Both the position numbers and the translations under genes were made by a program. A model generated the notes under the pieces. It made no database searches. It saw only the letters and a program-made list of their open reading frames with translations, and had not been told where the DNA came from. Shown here piece after piece: positions 42,973 through 52,019 of a DNA stretch of 64,000 nt. The stretch is from positions 1,057,501-1,121,500 of the forward strand of contig NZ_CP038141.1 of assembly GCF_006542355.1 (NCBI RefSeq), in the 5' to 3' direction. The stretch comes from Swingsia samuiensis (GTDB taxonomy: Bacteria; Pseudomonadota; Alphaproteobacteria; Acetobacterales; Acetobacteraceae). Position 1 is the stretch's first letter, and the number at the start of each line of letters is the position of its first letter.

Positions 42973-45636
42973 CTAGGGTTGTAAGGCCTCTTTGATGAGT
43001 TTTTCTTGTTGAACAATGTGTGCTCCCGGTAGTCCTGTTGCGGGCGATGCTGCACTTGGCCGCCCTACATACCGGGGGCGTGTCACTTTGTGCTGCGCTT
43101 CACGAAGTGTATGTTCAATACGACGGTCAACAAAGGTCCATGCTCCATTATTTTCAGGCTCTTCTTGGCACCAGATGATATCATCAGCCTCTGGGTAGAG
43201 AGTGAGCTGGGCTAAAAGAGCATGATGAGGGAAGGGGTAAAGCTGCTCAAGTCGAATAATCGCGGTTTGTGTCTGGCCTGAACTCTTCCGTTCCGCAACT
43301 AAATCATAAAAAACTTTCCCCGAACATAGGATGATTTTGCGAATATGTTCTGGGTTAGGGAGTTCTGGGTCTGGCAGAACGGGTTGAAAACGTGTGTGTG
43401 GCCCCATTTCAGCCAAAGAAGAGACTGCTTCTTTATGTCTGAGAAGAGATTTGGGGGTGAAAACAACAAGAGGTTTACGGCAGCGACGAACAATTTGTCG
43501 GCGTAAGGCATGAAAGTAATTCGCGGGAGTAGTAATATTACAGACCCGTAAATTATTTTCGGCACAGAGTTGTAAAAAACGCTCAGGGCGTGCGGACGAA
43601 TGTTCTGGTCCTCCGCCTTCATATCCATGAGGAAGAAGTAGTGTAAGCCCGGATGTTCTTAGCCATTTGGTTTCGCCGGAAGCAATAAATTGATCGATGA
43701 TGATTTGTGCACCATTGGCAAAATCTCCAAATTGAGCTTCCCATAAAACCAAAGCCTCATGGTTGCCTAAAGAATAGCCATATTCAAAACCCAGCACACC
43801 AAATTCAGAAAGAGGGGAGTTCCATAATTGGATAGGAGCTTGATGGGGAGCAATATGAGAGAGCGGAACCGCCTCATGGCCCGTTTTTTGATCAAAGAGA
43901 GTCGCGTGTCTTTGGCTAAATGTTCCGCGTTTGCTGTCTTGCCCCGAGAGACGGACAAGATGGCCATCGATAGACAAAGTACCGATTGCCAAAGCCTCTG
44001 CTGTGGCCCAATCAATTGGTCCTTCGTTTTGAACAGCTGTTCCACGCGCAATAATTTGGCGTGAAAGCCGTGAATGAATTGTAATATCCGCAGGAATGGT
44101 GCCGATGGCTTCACCAACCATTTTTAGGCGGGGCAGTGGAACGCCTGTCATGGGTTGAATGCGCTCTGGCTCATCTTGCAGGCGTGTCGGGTCTTGAGGG
44201 CTATCGAGCCAATCGGTGATGTTGGGTTGATAGTTCTCAGATGCTTTAAATTGTTCTTCCAGTTCTTTTTGGAAGTTGAGCCACATATTTTCTACTTCAG
44301 AAGAAGATAGAATACCTCTCTCGACAAGCTTTTGAGCATAGAGCTGTCGGGTAGGCCGTTGTGACTGAATAGCCTGAGCCATGAGAGGTTGTGTAAAAGC
44401 CGGCTCATCAGTTTCATTATGCCCATGGCGACGGTAACACACCACATCAAGCACGATATCGGTATGAAACTCTTTGCGCCATTTATGAGCGAGTGATGCT
44501 GCTCGTACTACGGCCTCAGGGTCATCTCCATTAACGTGGAGGATAGGAGCCTGAATTGTTTTGGCAATATCGCTGTTATGAAGGCCAGAATGTGCATCAG
44601 ATGGTAGAGTGGTAAAACCGATTTGATTATTGATGATGACATGTACCGTCCCTCCCGTTTGGTATCCCTTTAGCTTGGAGAGAGAGAGGGTTTCATACAC
44701 AACGCCTTGGCCAGCGAAAGCTGCATCCCCATGAATAAGAATACCCAGATGCTGGTTACGATCTTTATCTTTTGTCCGATCTTGATCTGCGCGAACACGT
44801 CCAATTACAACCGGATCCACGGCTTCGAGATGGGATGGGTTCGGCAGGAGAGAGAGACGCATGCTGTGTCCAGCGTCTTGCATCGTGGTTGCTGTGCCAA
44901 GATGGTATTTAACGTCTCCAGAGCCTTCAATATGCTCTGGTTTAAAAGAGGCTCCAGAAAATTCACTAAAAATGGCAGCAAAAGGCTTACATAAGATATT
45001 CGCCATGACGTTAAGACGGCCACGGTGAGGCATGCCGAAAGAAATAGATTTTACGTTGTCGCGATAGGCGGAGTTGACGAGTGTTCGCAGAGCAACGATC
45101 AGGCTTTCTCCCCCTTCAAGACCAAAGCGACGCATACCGATGAAGCGTTTCTGGCAGAAAAACTCGAATCCTTCTGCGCGTGTGAGCGTCCATAGGATTT
45201 CTTTTGGGTCTAAAGAAAAAGATGATGGGGGGGTATTTTCAAACTGGTCAATCCACCATTGGCGCTGAGTTGGATCTTGAATATGCATGAACTCAATCGC
45301 GAGAGTTCCGCTGTAAGCACGGCGTAGTTTTTCTTTTAAACCTGCATCTGCCTGAGCTGGGTCAAGTTCTGGAATGTGTGGCGTAGGTGCAAGTTTTAAG
45401 GGATCCAGTTGAGCTATGGAATGACCACGCAGGCGGTAAGATTCTTTAAGGAGTTCAGCTTGATCGTTTGAGCCACTGGACGCAAGAGGGAGCTGTTCCG
45501 ACCCAAGGGTTTCAAAGAGAGCTGCAAAAGTAGGGTCCACAGACGATGGATCATTTTGCCAGCGTGCATGTAATTCTGCCAGATAAACAGTGTTATTGCT
45601 GTTAATAGCATCCCGATCGTCGCGATGATCACCCAT
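42973..45636 (-). CDS. sucA: 2-oxoglutarate dehydrogenase E1 component
   Basis: The 887-residue thiamine-diphosphate enzyme decarboxylates 2-oxoglutarate in the TCA cycle. N-terminal segments include VYLAELHARWQNDPSSVDP. The cofactor site has the GDGN/ILIHGDAAFAGQG motif and NNQIGFTT. Later segments include RRHGHNETDEPAFTQPL, SGQDSKRGTFSQRHATLFDQ and LPHGYEGGGPEHSSARPERF. The length is slightly short for the family (about 930). The E2 and E3 subunits (sucB, lpd) are not adjacent, which differs from the usual sucAB operon. Confidence 0.96.
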   Translation of the reverse strand: MGDHRDDRDAINSNNTVYLAELHARWQNDPSSVDPTFAALFETLGSEQLPLASSGSNDQAELLKESYRLRGHSIAQLDPLKLAPTPHIPELDPAQADAGLKEKLRRAYSGTLAIEFMHIQDPTQRQWWIDQFENTPPSSFSLDPKEILWTLTRAEGFEFFCQKRFIGMRRFGLEGGESLIVALRTLVNSAYRDNVKSISFGMPHRGRLNVMANILCKPFAAIFSEFSGASFKPEHIEGSGDVKYHLGTATTMQDAGHSMRLSLLPNPSHLEAVDPVVIGRVRADQDRTKDKDRNQHLGILIHGDAAFAGQGVVYETLSLSKLKGYQTGGTVHVIINNQIGFTTLPSDAHSGLHNSDIAKTIQAPILHVNGDDPEAVVRAASLAHKWRKEFHTDIVLDVVCYRRHGHNETDEPAFTQPLMAQAIQSQRPTRQLYAQKLVERGILSSSEVENMWLNFQKELEEQFKASENYQPNITDWLDSPQDPTRLQDEPERIQPMTGVPLPRLKMVGEAIGTIPADITIHSRLSRQIIARGTAVQNEGPIDWATAEALAIGTLSIDGHLVRLSGQDSKRGTFSQRHATLFDQKTGHEAVPLSHIAPHQAPIQLWNSPLSEFGVLGFEYGYSLGNHEALVLWEAQFGDFANGAQIIIDQFIASGETKWLRTSGLTLLLPHGYEGGGPEHSSARPERFLQLCAENNLRVCNITTPANYFHALRRQIVRRCRKPLVVFTPKSLLRHKEAVSSLAEMGPHTRFQPVLPDPELPNPEHIRKIILCSGKVFYDLVAERKSSGQTQTAIIRLEQLYPFPHHALLAQLTLYPEADDIIWCQEEPENNGAWTFVDRRIEHTLREAQHKVTRPRYVGRPSAASPATGLPGAHIVQQEKLIKEALQP

Positions 45637-45855
45637 GAATTACGTCTCCAGCTCCAGCAGGGAGGAGACTTTTAGCCGATCATAAGGAGTGGGGAAACAG
45701 GGTTTGATGATAAGAGACAAAAGAAAGTGAAGAGAGTGGTCTTTTCTTGAAATGTGAGGAGTGTTTACCGCACACTTGCGAAGGCTTTGGGTTCAACAAA
45801 AGAGTTTTTTAATTGTTTTGATGTTTATATTGCAGAGATGAATTATGAGGGGAGT

Positions 45856-46164
45856 ATGCGCAATTGGTTTATCATTTTTGTATTGTTAGAAATAATACAA
45901 ATATCATCAGCTTGGGCTGATCGTTCCACGCAGCATCTACCCGTTGTAAGAGGTGCCCATGTTATGGGGTATCAACTGTTTCAGCTTGAGCGTAATATAT
46001 TGAAGTGTAATGGCGTTCCCAAATTATGGCATGTGGCTGATATTAAGCCACGCGAGCAAGAGAGTTCTTTTTGCAAAGGGCGTGTTATCCGTGGAGAGAG
46101 AGTTACACCTCATTATTTGCCTAATTTTAAAATGCCGAAATTTAAAGTTTCTTTAAAAGGGTAG
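45856..46164 (+). CDS. Small secreted hypothetical protein
   Basis: The 102-residue protein starts at an ATG right after GAGGGGAGT. It has a signal peptide (RNWFIIFVLLEIIQISSAWA, cleavage after AWA) and a mature part with two cysteines (ILKCNGVP and SSFCKGRV) that could form a disulfide. I recognise no domain. The frame is open upstream, with ATGs at 45838 and 45754, but these would bury the signal peptide. It lies between divergent sucA and the oxygenase gene on the same strand. Confidence 0.6.
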   Translation: MRNWFIIFVLLEIIQISSAWADRSTQHLPVVRGAHVMGYQLFQLERNILKCNGVPKLWHVADIKPREQESSFCKGRVIRGERVTPHYLPNFKMPKFKVSLKG

Positions 46165-46234
46165 TTTAACTCACCGAACATAGCGTACACATATGGTTCT
46201 TGTACGGTTGTTTCAGTGAGGGTAGCCTCTGGTC

Positions 46235-46873
46235 ATGTCTGAAGTATCGCTTGATTATCATGCTCTGCAAACGACTCCTGTTGCGGAGAAGCCATTCCCG
46301 CACGTGGTCGTAAAGCATTTTATTAATAACACAGATTTAAAATCGATTGTGGCAGAGTTGCCGGCGATGCAAAGCGGTGGGTCTTTCCCTCCTGAAGCGT
46401 TAAAACTGAGCCCACGCGTTTCCGCCTTGTTAGCAGAACTACAGGGGCCAAAATTAAAAGGAATCGTAGCCGAAAAATTTGGGCTGGATCTTGTGGGTGC
46501 ACCGACCATGTTAACGATGCGTGGTAAAACAAGAGAGAAAGATGGTCGGATACATCGTGATTCTGACGCAAAGCTTGTGACTATTTTATTGTATTTAAAC
46601 CCACGGGAAGAAGACTGGTCATCCAAAGGGGGGTGTTTACGCCTGTTAAATGGCCCAGACGATGTGGAAGACTATGACGTTGAGATTGTACCGGCAGAAG
46701 GAGCGTTAGCCATATTCCCCAATGGTCCTACGACGTGGCATGGACACAGACAGTTTGTCGGAACGCGGTATACAATCCAGCTTAATTATATGGCGACGAG
46801 TAAGAAAGCACAGTATGAACTTCGTCGACATCGTTTTTCCTCATGGTTAAAAAGACTGCCATTTGTTGGTTGA
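46235..46873 (+). CDS. 2-oxoglutarate/Fe(II)-dependent oxygenase
   Basis: The 212-residue protein has the double-stranded beta-helix fold with the iron triad H107-R-D109 in the segment RIHRDSDAKLVTILLYL. The distal histidine is in TTWHGHRQF (H169 or H171). The co-substrate-binding arginine is in GTRYTIQLNY. The substrate is unknown. Family members hydroxylate proteins, peptides or small molecules. It is 24 nt upstream of asd on the same strand, so the two are probably co-transcribed. No signal peptide. Confidence 0.88.
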   Translation: MSEVSLDYHALQTTPVAEKPFPHVVVKHFINNTDLKSIVAELPAMQSGGSFPPEALKLSPRVSALLAELQGPKLKGIVAEKFGLDLVGAPTMLTMRGKTREKDGRIHRDSDAKLVTILLYLNPREEDWSSKGGCLRLLNGPDDVEDYDVEIVPAEGALAIFPNGPTTWHGHRQFVGTRYTIQLNYMATSKKAQYELRRHRFSSWLKRLPFVG

Positions 46874-46897
46874 ATTGTAAGAAGAAAGTGTGAGTTT

Positions 46898-47938
46898 ATG
46901 GGTTATCGAGTTGCAGTTGCGGGTGCTACAGGAGCGGTAGGGCGTGAGTTACTCCGCATTTTGGCAGAGCGGAATTTTCCTATTGATGAAATTGTAGCTT
47001 TGGCGTCCCCTAAATCTGTAGGGCGGGAAATTTCTTTTGGTGATAAGAAGGTTTTGAAAGTTCAAAATCTTGAAACGTTTGATTTCAAGGGATGGGATTT
47101 AGCTCTTTTTTCTCCAGGTGGAGCTGTTTCTGCAAAATATGCTCCTAAGGCAGCAGAAGCGGGCTGTATTGTTATTGATAATACATCCCACTTTCGCATG
47201 GAGCCGGGTATTCCGCTGGTTGTGCCAGAAGTGAATCCGACATCACTCCAAAAAGCGAAACGTGGGATTATTGCAAACCCGAACTGCTCGACAGCTCAAA
47301 TGGTTGTGGCGCTAAAGCCCCTCAATGATTTGTTTAAGATTAAGCGTGTTGTTGTGTCGACGTATCAGGCAGTCTCGGGGGCTGGCAAAAGTGGAATGGA
47401 TGAGCTTTTTGCTCAGTCAAAGGGCTCATTTGTTAATGATCCACCGGCCGTAGAGCAGTTTACCAAGCAAATTGCTTTCAACGTTATTCCACATATTGAT
47501 CGTTTTATGGAAGATGGAGCGACTAAAGAAGAGTGGAAGATGGCTGTTGAAACACGCAAAATCTTGGATCCAGATATTCAGGTTTTTGCAACATGCGTGC
47601 GTGTTCCCGTCTTTATTGGCCATTCAGAGGCTGTGAGCATCGAATGTGAGAAGCCTGTTGATTTGAAGAAAGCGCGTGAAGCTTTGAGAAATGCGCCGGG
47701 CGTTATTTTACGTGATGAGCGAGAAGATGGTGGCTATGTCACACCGATTGAGTGTGTTGGTGAAGACGCAACCTATGTTTCTCGTTTGCGGGTTGACCCA
47801 ACGGTTGAGAACGGACTCGCTTTTTGGTGTGTCTCAGACAATCTGCGTAAAGGGGCTGCATTGAATGCGGTTCAGATTGCAGAGAGTCTGGTGGAGCAAG
47901 GTTTGGTTAAGAAACACGCTGACGCTTCAAACGCATAA
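46898..47938 (+). CDS. asd: Aspartate-semialdehyde dehydrogenase
   Basis: The 346-residue enzyme reduces aspartyl phosphate to aspartate semialdehyde for lysine, threonine, methionine and diaminopimelate synthesis. The NADP-binding motif is VAVAGATGAVGRELL. The catalytic cysteine is in the IIANPNCSTAQMV segment, and the conserved QAVSGAGKSGMDEL and FATCVRVPVFIGHSEA are present. dapB, further along, uses the pathway's product. A terminator follows at about 47964. Confidence 0.96.
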   Translation: MGYRVAVAGATGAVGRELLRILAERNFPIDEIVALASPKSVGREISFGDKKVLKVQNLETFDFKGWDLALFSPGGAVSAKYAPKAAEAGCIVIDNTSHFRMEPGIPLVVPEVNPTSLQKAKRGIIANPNCSTAQMVVALKPLNDLFKIKRVVVSTYQAVSGAGKSGMDELFAQSKGSFVNDPPAVEQFTKQIAFNVIPHIDRFMEDGATKEEWKMAVETRKILDPDIQVFATCVRVPVFIGHSEAVSIECEKPVDLKKAREALRNAPGVILRDEREDGGYVTPIECVGEDATYVSRLRVDPTVENGLAFWCVSDNLRKGAALNAVQIAESLVEQGLVKKHADASNA

Positions 47939-47963
47939 AGCCTGTTGCTTTTAAAGCTGAGTA

Positions 47964-48002
47964 AAAAACCCTTTCCTTTCAGTACGAGAGGAGGGGGTTT
48001 TT
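47964..48002 (+). terminator. Terminator after asd
   Basis: A hairpin of aaaaccctttcct against aggagggggttttt ends in TTTTTATTG, 26 nt after the asd stop. The outer stem is clear; the inner part has bulges. Confidence 0.65.
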
Positions 48003-48133
48003 ATTGTCTTTGAGGGGTGAAATAAAAAAATATACGGGAATGCATTTTTTTCTTGAAATAGAGGAAAAAGGGGTTCAGTCTCATAATTGAACCTACAGAG
48101 AATTTTCTTTCAAAGGGTTCAAAGGAGGCAAGT

Positions 48134-48265
48134 ATGGCTCTGTTAAATACTCTAACGCCTTATACAGCTTCAATTGGAATTCTAGCGGTGGCTTTTGCTT
48201 GTATTACCGCACAGAAGACACAACGCCGCAGCCTCTCATATGTGAGAGTAAGGCACCGAAGATAG
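48134..48265 (+). CDS. Small membrane peptide, 43 residues
   Basis: The ATG lies 5 nt after a near-perfect ribosome-binding site (AAAGGAGG). The peptide reads MALLNTLTPYTASIGILAVA then FACITAQKTQRRSLSYVR and ends with a basic tail RVRHRR. One hydrophobic helix (about residues 9-27) is followed by a positively charged tail, the pattern of small membrane proteins that act as regulators or subunits. The family is unknown. Hairpins follow at 48265, 48344 and 48421, the last with a T-run terminator. The region has no other gene before hemH. Confidence 0.6.
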   Translation: MALLNTLTPYTASIGILAVAFACITAQKTQRRSLSYVRVRHRR

Positions 48266-48283
48266 CGTCCTTGCATAGGACGC
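48265..48283 (+). promoter_or_regulatory. Small hairpin overlapping the 48134 gene stop
   Basis: A perfect 7-bp stem gcgtcct / aggacgc with loop tgcat sits directly at the end of the small membrane-peptide gene. No T-run follows at once, so it may stabilise the message or be a weak terminator. Confidence 0.4.
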
Positions 48284-48343
48284 GACTAAAAGTTGAATAA
48301 TAATTAAGTTAAATTTTTTTAGATTGTAGATCATCACCATTTC

Positions 48344-48378
48344 CTGAGAGAGTATAATTTTAGATTATATTCTCTCAG
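48344..48378. promoter_or_regulatory. 14-bp hairpin upstream of hemH
   Basis: The arms ctgagagagtataa (48344-48357) and ttatattctctcag (48365-48378) pair with one G-U-type mismatch; loop ttttaga. Function unknown. It may be part of an RNA structure between the small membrane peptide gene and hemH. Confidence 0.45.
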
Positions 48379-48420
48379 TTGAGATCGGGGTTTGAACCTC
48401 AAAAAAGAAATTTATAAAAA

Positions 48421-48446
48421 AGGCGCTATAAGGCGCCTATTTTTTT
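48421..48446 (+). terminator. Rho-independent terminator upstream of hemH
   Basis: The stem aggcgc / gcgcct has a 6-nt loop and is followed by a run of seven T bases. It separates the 48134 transcript from hemH, so hemH needs its own promoter in the roughly 90 nt that follow. Confidence 0.8.
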
Positions 48447-48540
48447 GCTTGTCTTAAAAAAACGAAACACGATGTTAAGGTTTTAAACTATTCAAGAGAA
48501 TTATTGATGGCTTACAATTCCTAGATAACAAAGGGACTTT

Positions 48541-49578
48541 ATGAAATTTTTATATAAGAAGCCTCGCGTCACTCCGCCTGTGGAAGGCCGTACAGGAGTA
48601 ATGATTGTAAATTTAGGGACTCCAGAAGGGACGGATTATTTTTCTGTTCGGCGTTATTTAAGCGAGTTTTTATCTGATCAACGTGTGATCGAGAGTTCTC
48701 CTTTTATTTGGCAGCCTATTTTGCAGGGAATCGTGCTGGCAAAACGTCCCTTTGTCAGTGGAGAAAATTATGCTCGGATTTGGGATCGGGAGGAAAATGC
48801 TTCGCCTCTGCGGGTGTACACGCAAAGGCAAGCAGAGAAGTTGGCAAAACGATTTAAAAAGGATGGTGTGCCTGTTGAGTGGGGTATGAGGTATGGAAAG
48901 CCGTCAGTCTCTCAGGCATTGGATCGCTTAATGGATCAAGGGTGTGACCGAATCATCAGCATCCCACTTTACCCACAATATTCTGCCACGACGACAGCGA
49001 CCGCAAATGACCAGTTGTTTCGTGCTTTAATGAAAAGGCGTTATCAACCTTCCGTCTTGACCGTGCCGTCTTTCCCTGACCATCCATTATTTATCAAAGC
49101 ACTAGAAAATTCGGTAAGAGAAACCTTACAGGGTTTGGATTTTAAACCTCAAAGAATTGTTGCTTCTTTCCACGGTCTTCCAAAGACATGTGTTGATAAA
49201 GGGGATCCGTATCAGAAAGAATGTTATCGAACCGCAACGGCTCTTAGAGAAGCTTTAGATTTAAGAGAGGAGCAAATGCCTGTTACATTCCAGTCGAGGT
49301 TTGGGCCTTTAGAATGGATACAGCCTTATACAGCACCATTTGTAACGGATTTGCCGAAACAGGGAATTACAAAAATTGCCGTCATTATGCCCGGGTTTAT
49401 ATCGGACTGCATTGAGACGCTGGATGAAATTGGAAATGAATTACGAGAAGAATTTTTAGAAGCAGGAGGAGAGAAGTTTGCGATGATCCCTTGTTTAAAT
49501 GATACGGACGATTCAATTAATTTGTTAGAGAAATTATCACGCGATGCACTACAGGGGTTTCATCCCTCTGAAGGCTAA
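48541..49578 (+). CDS. hemH: Ferrochelatase
   Basis: The 345-residue enzyme inserts ferrous iron into protoporphyrin IX, the last step of heme synthesis. Recognisable segments are GVMIVNLGTPEGTDYFSVRR, a KRPF segment and ISIPLYPQYSATTTATANDQ. The metal-binding His lies in ASFHGLPKTCVDKGDPYQKE; TFQSRFGPLEWIQPYT and the DCIETLDEIGNE glutamates follow. Length is normal. Acetic acid bacteria need much heme for their periplasmic oxidase chain. A strong bidirectional terminator (49594-49626) follows. Confidence 0.96.
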   Translation: MKFLYKKPRVTPPVEGRTGVMIVNLGTPEGTDYFSVRRYLSEFLSDQRVIESSPFIWQPILQGIVLAKRPFVSGENYARIWDREENASPLRVYTQRQAEKLAKRFKKDGVPVEWGMRYGKPSVSQALDRLMDQGCDRIISIPLYPQYSATTTATANDQLFRALMKRRYQPSVLTVPSFPDHPLFIKALENSVRETLQGLDFKPQRIVASFHGLPKTCVDKGDPYQKECYRTATALREALDLREEQMPVTFQSRFGPLEWIQPYTAPFVTDLPKQGITKIAVIMPGFISDCIETLDEIGNELREEFLEAGGEKFAMIPCLNDTDDSINLLEKLSRDALQGFHPSEG

Positions 49579-49593
49579 TATTGGCTGAGATAT

Positions 49594-49626
49594 AAAAAAC
49601 ATCCGCAGTTTATACGGATGTTTTTT
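49594..49626. terminator. Bidirectional terminator between hemH and the glycine-zipper gene
   Basis: A perfect 12-bp palindrome, aaaaaacatccg / cggatgtttttt, has a 9-nt loop. It gives a T-run on both strands and so ends both convergent genes (49578 stop and 49636 stop). Confidence 0.92.
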
Positions 49627-49635
49627 ATATAAGAT

Positions 49636-50061
49636 TTAGTGTTGAGCAGCAGGTGCTGCTGTTGGAGCTGCCGGAGCAGTTGATGCTGGGGGAGTAGCAG
49701 GAGCTGGTTTTGCAGGAGTAGAGCTTGCATTACCATTATCAGGATGCTCTGCCTCATACCATTCTGCTTTTTGCTTTACAGAAGCAGAATCGTGGTGACG
49801 TTGCCACCAGCTTGCATTTGGGTCACCAGGATGTTCTTTATCCCAAAGAGCAGCTTTTTCACGCATATCTTTACGGTAAGCGTGCCGACGATACATTCCT
49901 GTTGCACAGCCGCCTGCTGCTCCTAGAACGCCATGATGAGCTAAGTGACCTGCAACAGCTCCCGCTGCACCGTATTTAAGGCAGCCACCGGGTTCAGCAA
50001 GGGCTGGAGATGCAGATAGAACTGCTACTAAAGCGAGTGTAGAACGTATTTTTAAAGACAT
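49636..50061 (-). CDS. Secreted glycine-zipper protein with Ala/Pro-rich tail
   Basis: The protein has about 141 residues. The start ATG at 50061 begins SLKIRSTLALVAVLSASPAL, a signal peptide with cleavage near ALA-EP. The mature part has a glycine-rich helix (KYGAAGAVAGHLAHHGVLGA then AGGCATG) typical of glycine-zipper envelope proteins. A Trp/His/Lys segment (EKAALWDKEHPGDPNASWWQ) appears twice in related form (QKAEWYEAEHPDNGNAS). The tail is Ala/Pro-rich. The frame is open 10 codons upstream, but ATG 50061 fits the signal peptide. The function is unknown; an envelope role is likely. Confidence 0.7.
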   Translation of the reverse strand: MSLKIRSTLALVAVLSASPALAEPGGCLKYGAAGAVAGHLAHHGVLGAAGGCATGMYRRHAYRKDMREKAALWDKEHPGDPNASWWQRHHDSASVKQKAEWYEAEHPDNGNASSTPAKPAPATPPASTAPAAPTAAPAAQH

Positions 50062-50233
50062 AAAACGCCTATATGTATACCGTAATCTCAATCAATGAGA
50101 TTTTCTGATAGTAAGAGTAGGATTATTTCACATTGTTTTCAATGTAATGTGTCATTTTACACATTTTATAAGAATAAAATCTTAACGTCATTGGACGTAG
50201 GAGAGGGTTCTTCCTCTTCGTTTTAATTAGTAG

Positions 50234-50266
50234 ATGAGGTTGCTTTATATTTTAAAGCAACCTCAT
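50234..50266 (-). terminator. Hairpin downstream of etfA
   Basis: A perfect 14-bp stem, atgaggttgcttta / taaagcaacctcat, with a 5-nt loop lies 11 nt after the etfA stop (minus strand). No long T-run follows, so it may act with Rho or stabilise the 3' end. Confidence 0.55.
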
Positions 50267-50276
50267 TGGGGCGGCG

Positions 50277-51182
50277 TTAGAGTGCTTTTTCGAGTTCTGG
50301 AAGAACGTCAAATAAATCTCCAACGATTCCATAATCAGCAATACGGAAAATTGGCGCTTCCGGATCTTTATTAATTGCCACAATGACGCGGCTGTCTTTC
50401 ATCCCAGCCAAATGTTGGATAGCCCCCGACAGACCAACGGCAATGTAAAGTTCAGGAGCAACAATTTTTCCTGTTTGCCCGACTTGCATTTCATTGGGGG
50501 CAAAGCCTGCATCTACTGCGGCACGGGATGCGCCGATAGCGGCTTTCAATTTGTCGGCAATCGGCTCAAGAAGTTTGAAGTTTGCTTCGTCTTTCATTCC
50601 TTTCCCGCCAGAAATTACAACACGAGCAGATTCTAATTCCGGGCGGCCGGAGTTTGAAAGTTCAACTTTTACGAATGTTGATTTATTATTCGTAGGAGCT
50701 TCTACAGTTTTAACAGCGGCATTGCCGCCGTTCGGTGCCGCAGGGTCAAAGTTGGATGCCCGTACAGTTAGAATTTTCACGGTATCAGACGAACGAACCG
50801 TTGCGAGAGCGTTGCCTGCATAAATAGGGCGTACAAACGTATCCGCATCCTTAATTTCAATGACGTCTGGAATGGGTTGAGCATCCAGTAATCCAGCAAG
50901 GCGCGGGAGAACGTTTTTACCGTTGGCGGTCGCAGAAGCAATAATGTGGCTGTAATCTTTAGCGAGCGTGGCAAGAATATCTGCTGAAGGTTCAGCTAAT
51001 TCGTGAGTTAGGCCTTCGACTGAGAAAACGTTTTTAACATGTGGCAATTGAGCGGCAATGTCTGCTCCTTTACCAAAAACAATGGCATCGACTTCCCCAA
51101 ATTTGGTAGCAGCCGTAAGGGCTGAGCGTGAAGCTTGACGAACTTCGCCGTTCTCAATCTCAATAACAACAAGAGCAGTCAT
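50277..51182 (-). CDS. etfA: Electron transfer flavoprotein, alpha subunit
   Basis: The 301-residue subunit, with EtfB, carries electrons from acyl-CoA and other dehydrogenases to ETF-ubiquinone oxidoreductase. The C-terminal FAD-binding part is clear: [20 protein letters not shown], then [20 protein letters not shown] and [20 protein letters not shown]. The N-terminal half has the weaker ETF fold. Its start overlaps the etfB stop by one base (TGATG), so the two are translationally coupled. ETF-QO lies upstream on the same strand, completing the electron route into the quinone pool. Confidence 0.95.
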   Translation of the reverse strand: MTALVVIEIENGEVRQASRSALTAATKFGEVDAIVFGKGADIAAQLPHVKNVFSVEGLTHELAEPSADILATLAKDYSHIIASATANGKNVLPRLAGLLDAQPIPDVIEIKDADTFVRPIYAGNALATVRSSDTVKILTVRASNFDPAAPNGGNAAVKTVEAPTNNKSTFVKVELSNSGRPELESARVVISGGKGMKDEANFKLLEPIADKLKAAIGASRAAVDAGFAPNEMQVGQTGKIVAPELYIAVGLSGAIQHLAGMKDSRVIVAINKDPEAPIFRIADYGIVGDLFDVLPELEKAL

Positions 51183-51931
51183 CAGATCACCTTCGCTTCA
51201 GTTTTTAGTTTTTCAACAAGTTCAGCAGCATTATTTAACTTTATGCCTTCTTTTCTTTCTGGGGGCTCAACAACAGAGACCGTTGTTAAACGAGGCGCCA
51301 GATCAAGCCCAAGCTCAGAAGCTTCGAGTGTTTCAAGAGGCTTTTTGCGTGCCTTCATGATGTTAGGAAGGGACGCATAGCGCGGTTCATTGAGGCGCAG
51401 ATCCGCTGTAATGACGGCTGGAAGTGAAAGGGAGATGGTTTCAACACCGCCATCAATTTCACGGATGACCTCAATCTTCCCATCGGCAACATTGATGTTG
51501 CTAGCAAAGGTTCCTTGCGGCCAGCCCAGCTTTGCAGCAAGCATCTGTCCCGTTGCATTCATATCATCGTCGATTGCTTGCTTACCCATGCAGACAAGGT
51601 TGGGTTGCTCACGGTCTACGATGGCTTTTAAGGCATTTGCGACTGCGCGCGGTTCAAGTGCATCGTCCGTGCGAACAAGGATAGCACGGTCTGCCCCCAT
51701 TGCCATGGATGTTCTGAGAACATCTTGTGCAACTTGTTGGCCGATTGTAACGACAACCACTTCTTTCGCAACGCCTTTTTCACGGAGGCGAAGTGCTTCT
51801 TCAACAGCAATTTCATCAAATGGGTTTAAGGACATTTTCAGTCCTTGTGTTTCAACGCCACTGTTGTCGGCTGCAACTCGAACTTTGACGTTGTAATCAA
51901 CCACCCGTTTAACTGGGACTAAAATTTTCAT
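51182..51931 (-). CDS. etfB: Electron transfer flavoprotein, beta subunit
   Basis: The roughly 249-residue subunit holds AMP in ETF. The N-terminus [19 protein letters not shown] matches EtfB proteins. ATG 51931 gives this usual start; an ATG two codons earlier (51937) is also possible. Later conserved parts are [18 protein letters not shown], a [20 protein letters not shown] segment and [20 protein letters not shown]. It precedes etfA in an operon with coupled translation. ETF-QO is 83-89 nt upstream, likely co-transcribed. Confidence 0.95.
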   Translation of the reverse strand: MKILVPVKRVVDYNVKVRVAADNSGVETQGLKMSLNPFDEIAVEEALRLREKGVAKEVVVVTIGQQVAQDVLRTSMAMGADRAILVRTDDALEPRAVANALKAIVDREQPNLVCMGKQAIDDDMNATGQMLAAKLGWPQGTFASNINVADGKIEVIREIDGGVETISLSLPAVITADLRLNEPRYASLPNIMKARKKPLETLEASELGLDLAPRLTTVSVVEPPERKEGIKLNNAAELVEKLKTEAKVI

Positions 51932-52019
51932 TGTCATCTTTCGCTGCTATTGCTGCTCATAATTGCTGCCATGGTAACTGAAAAATTTTAGCAAGTCACA
52001 TTATAAGTAGATGGAAATA

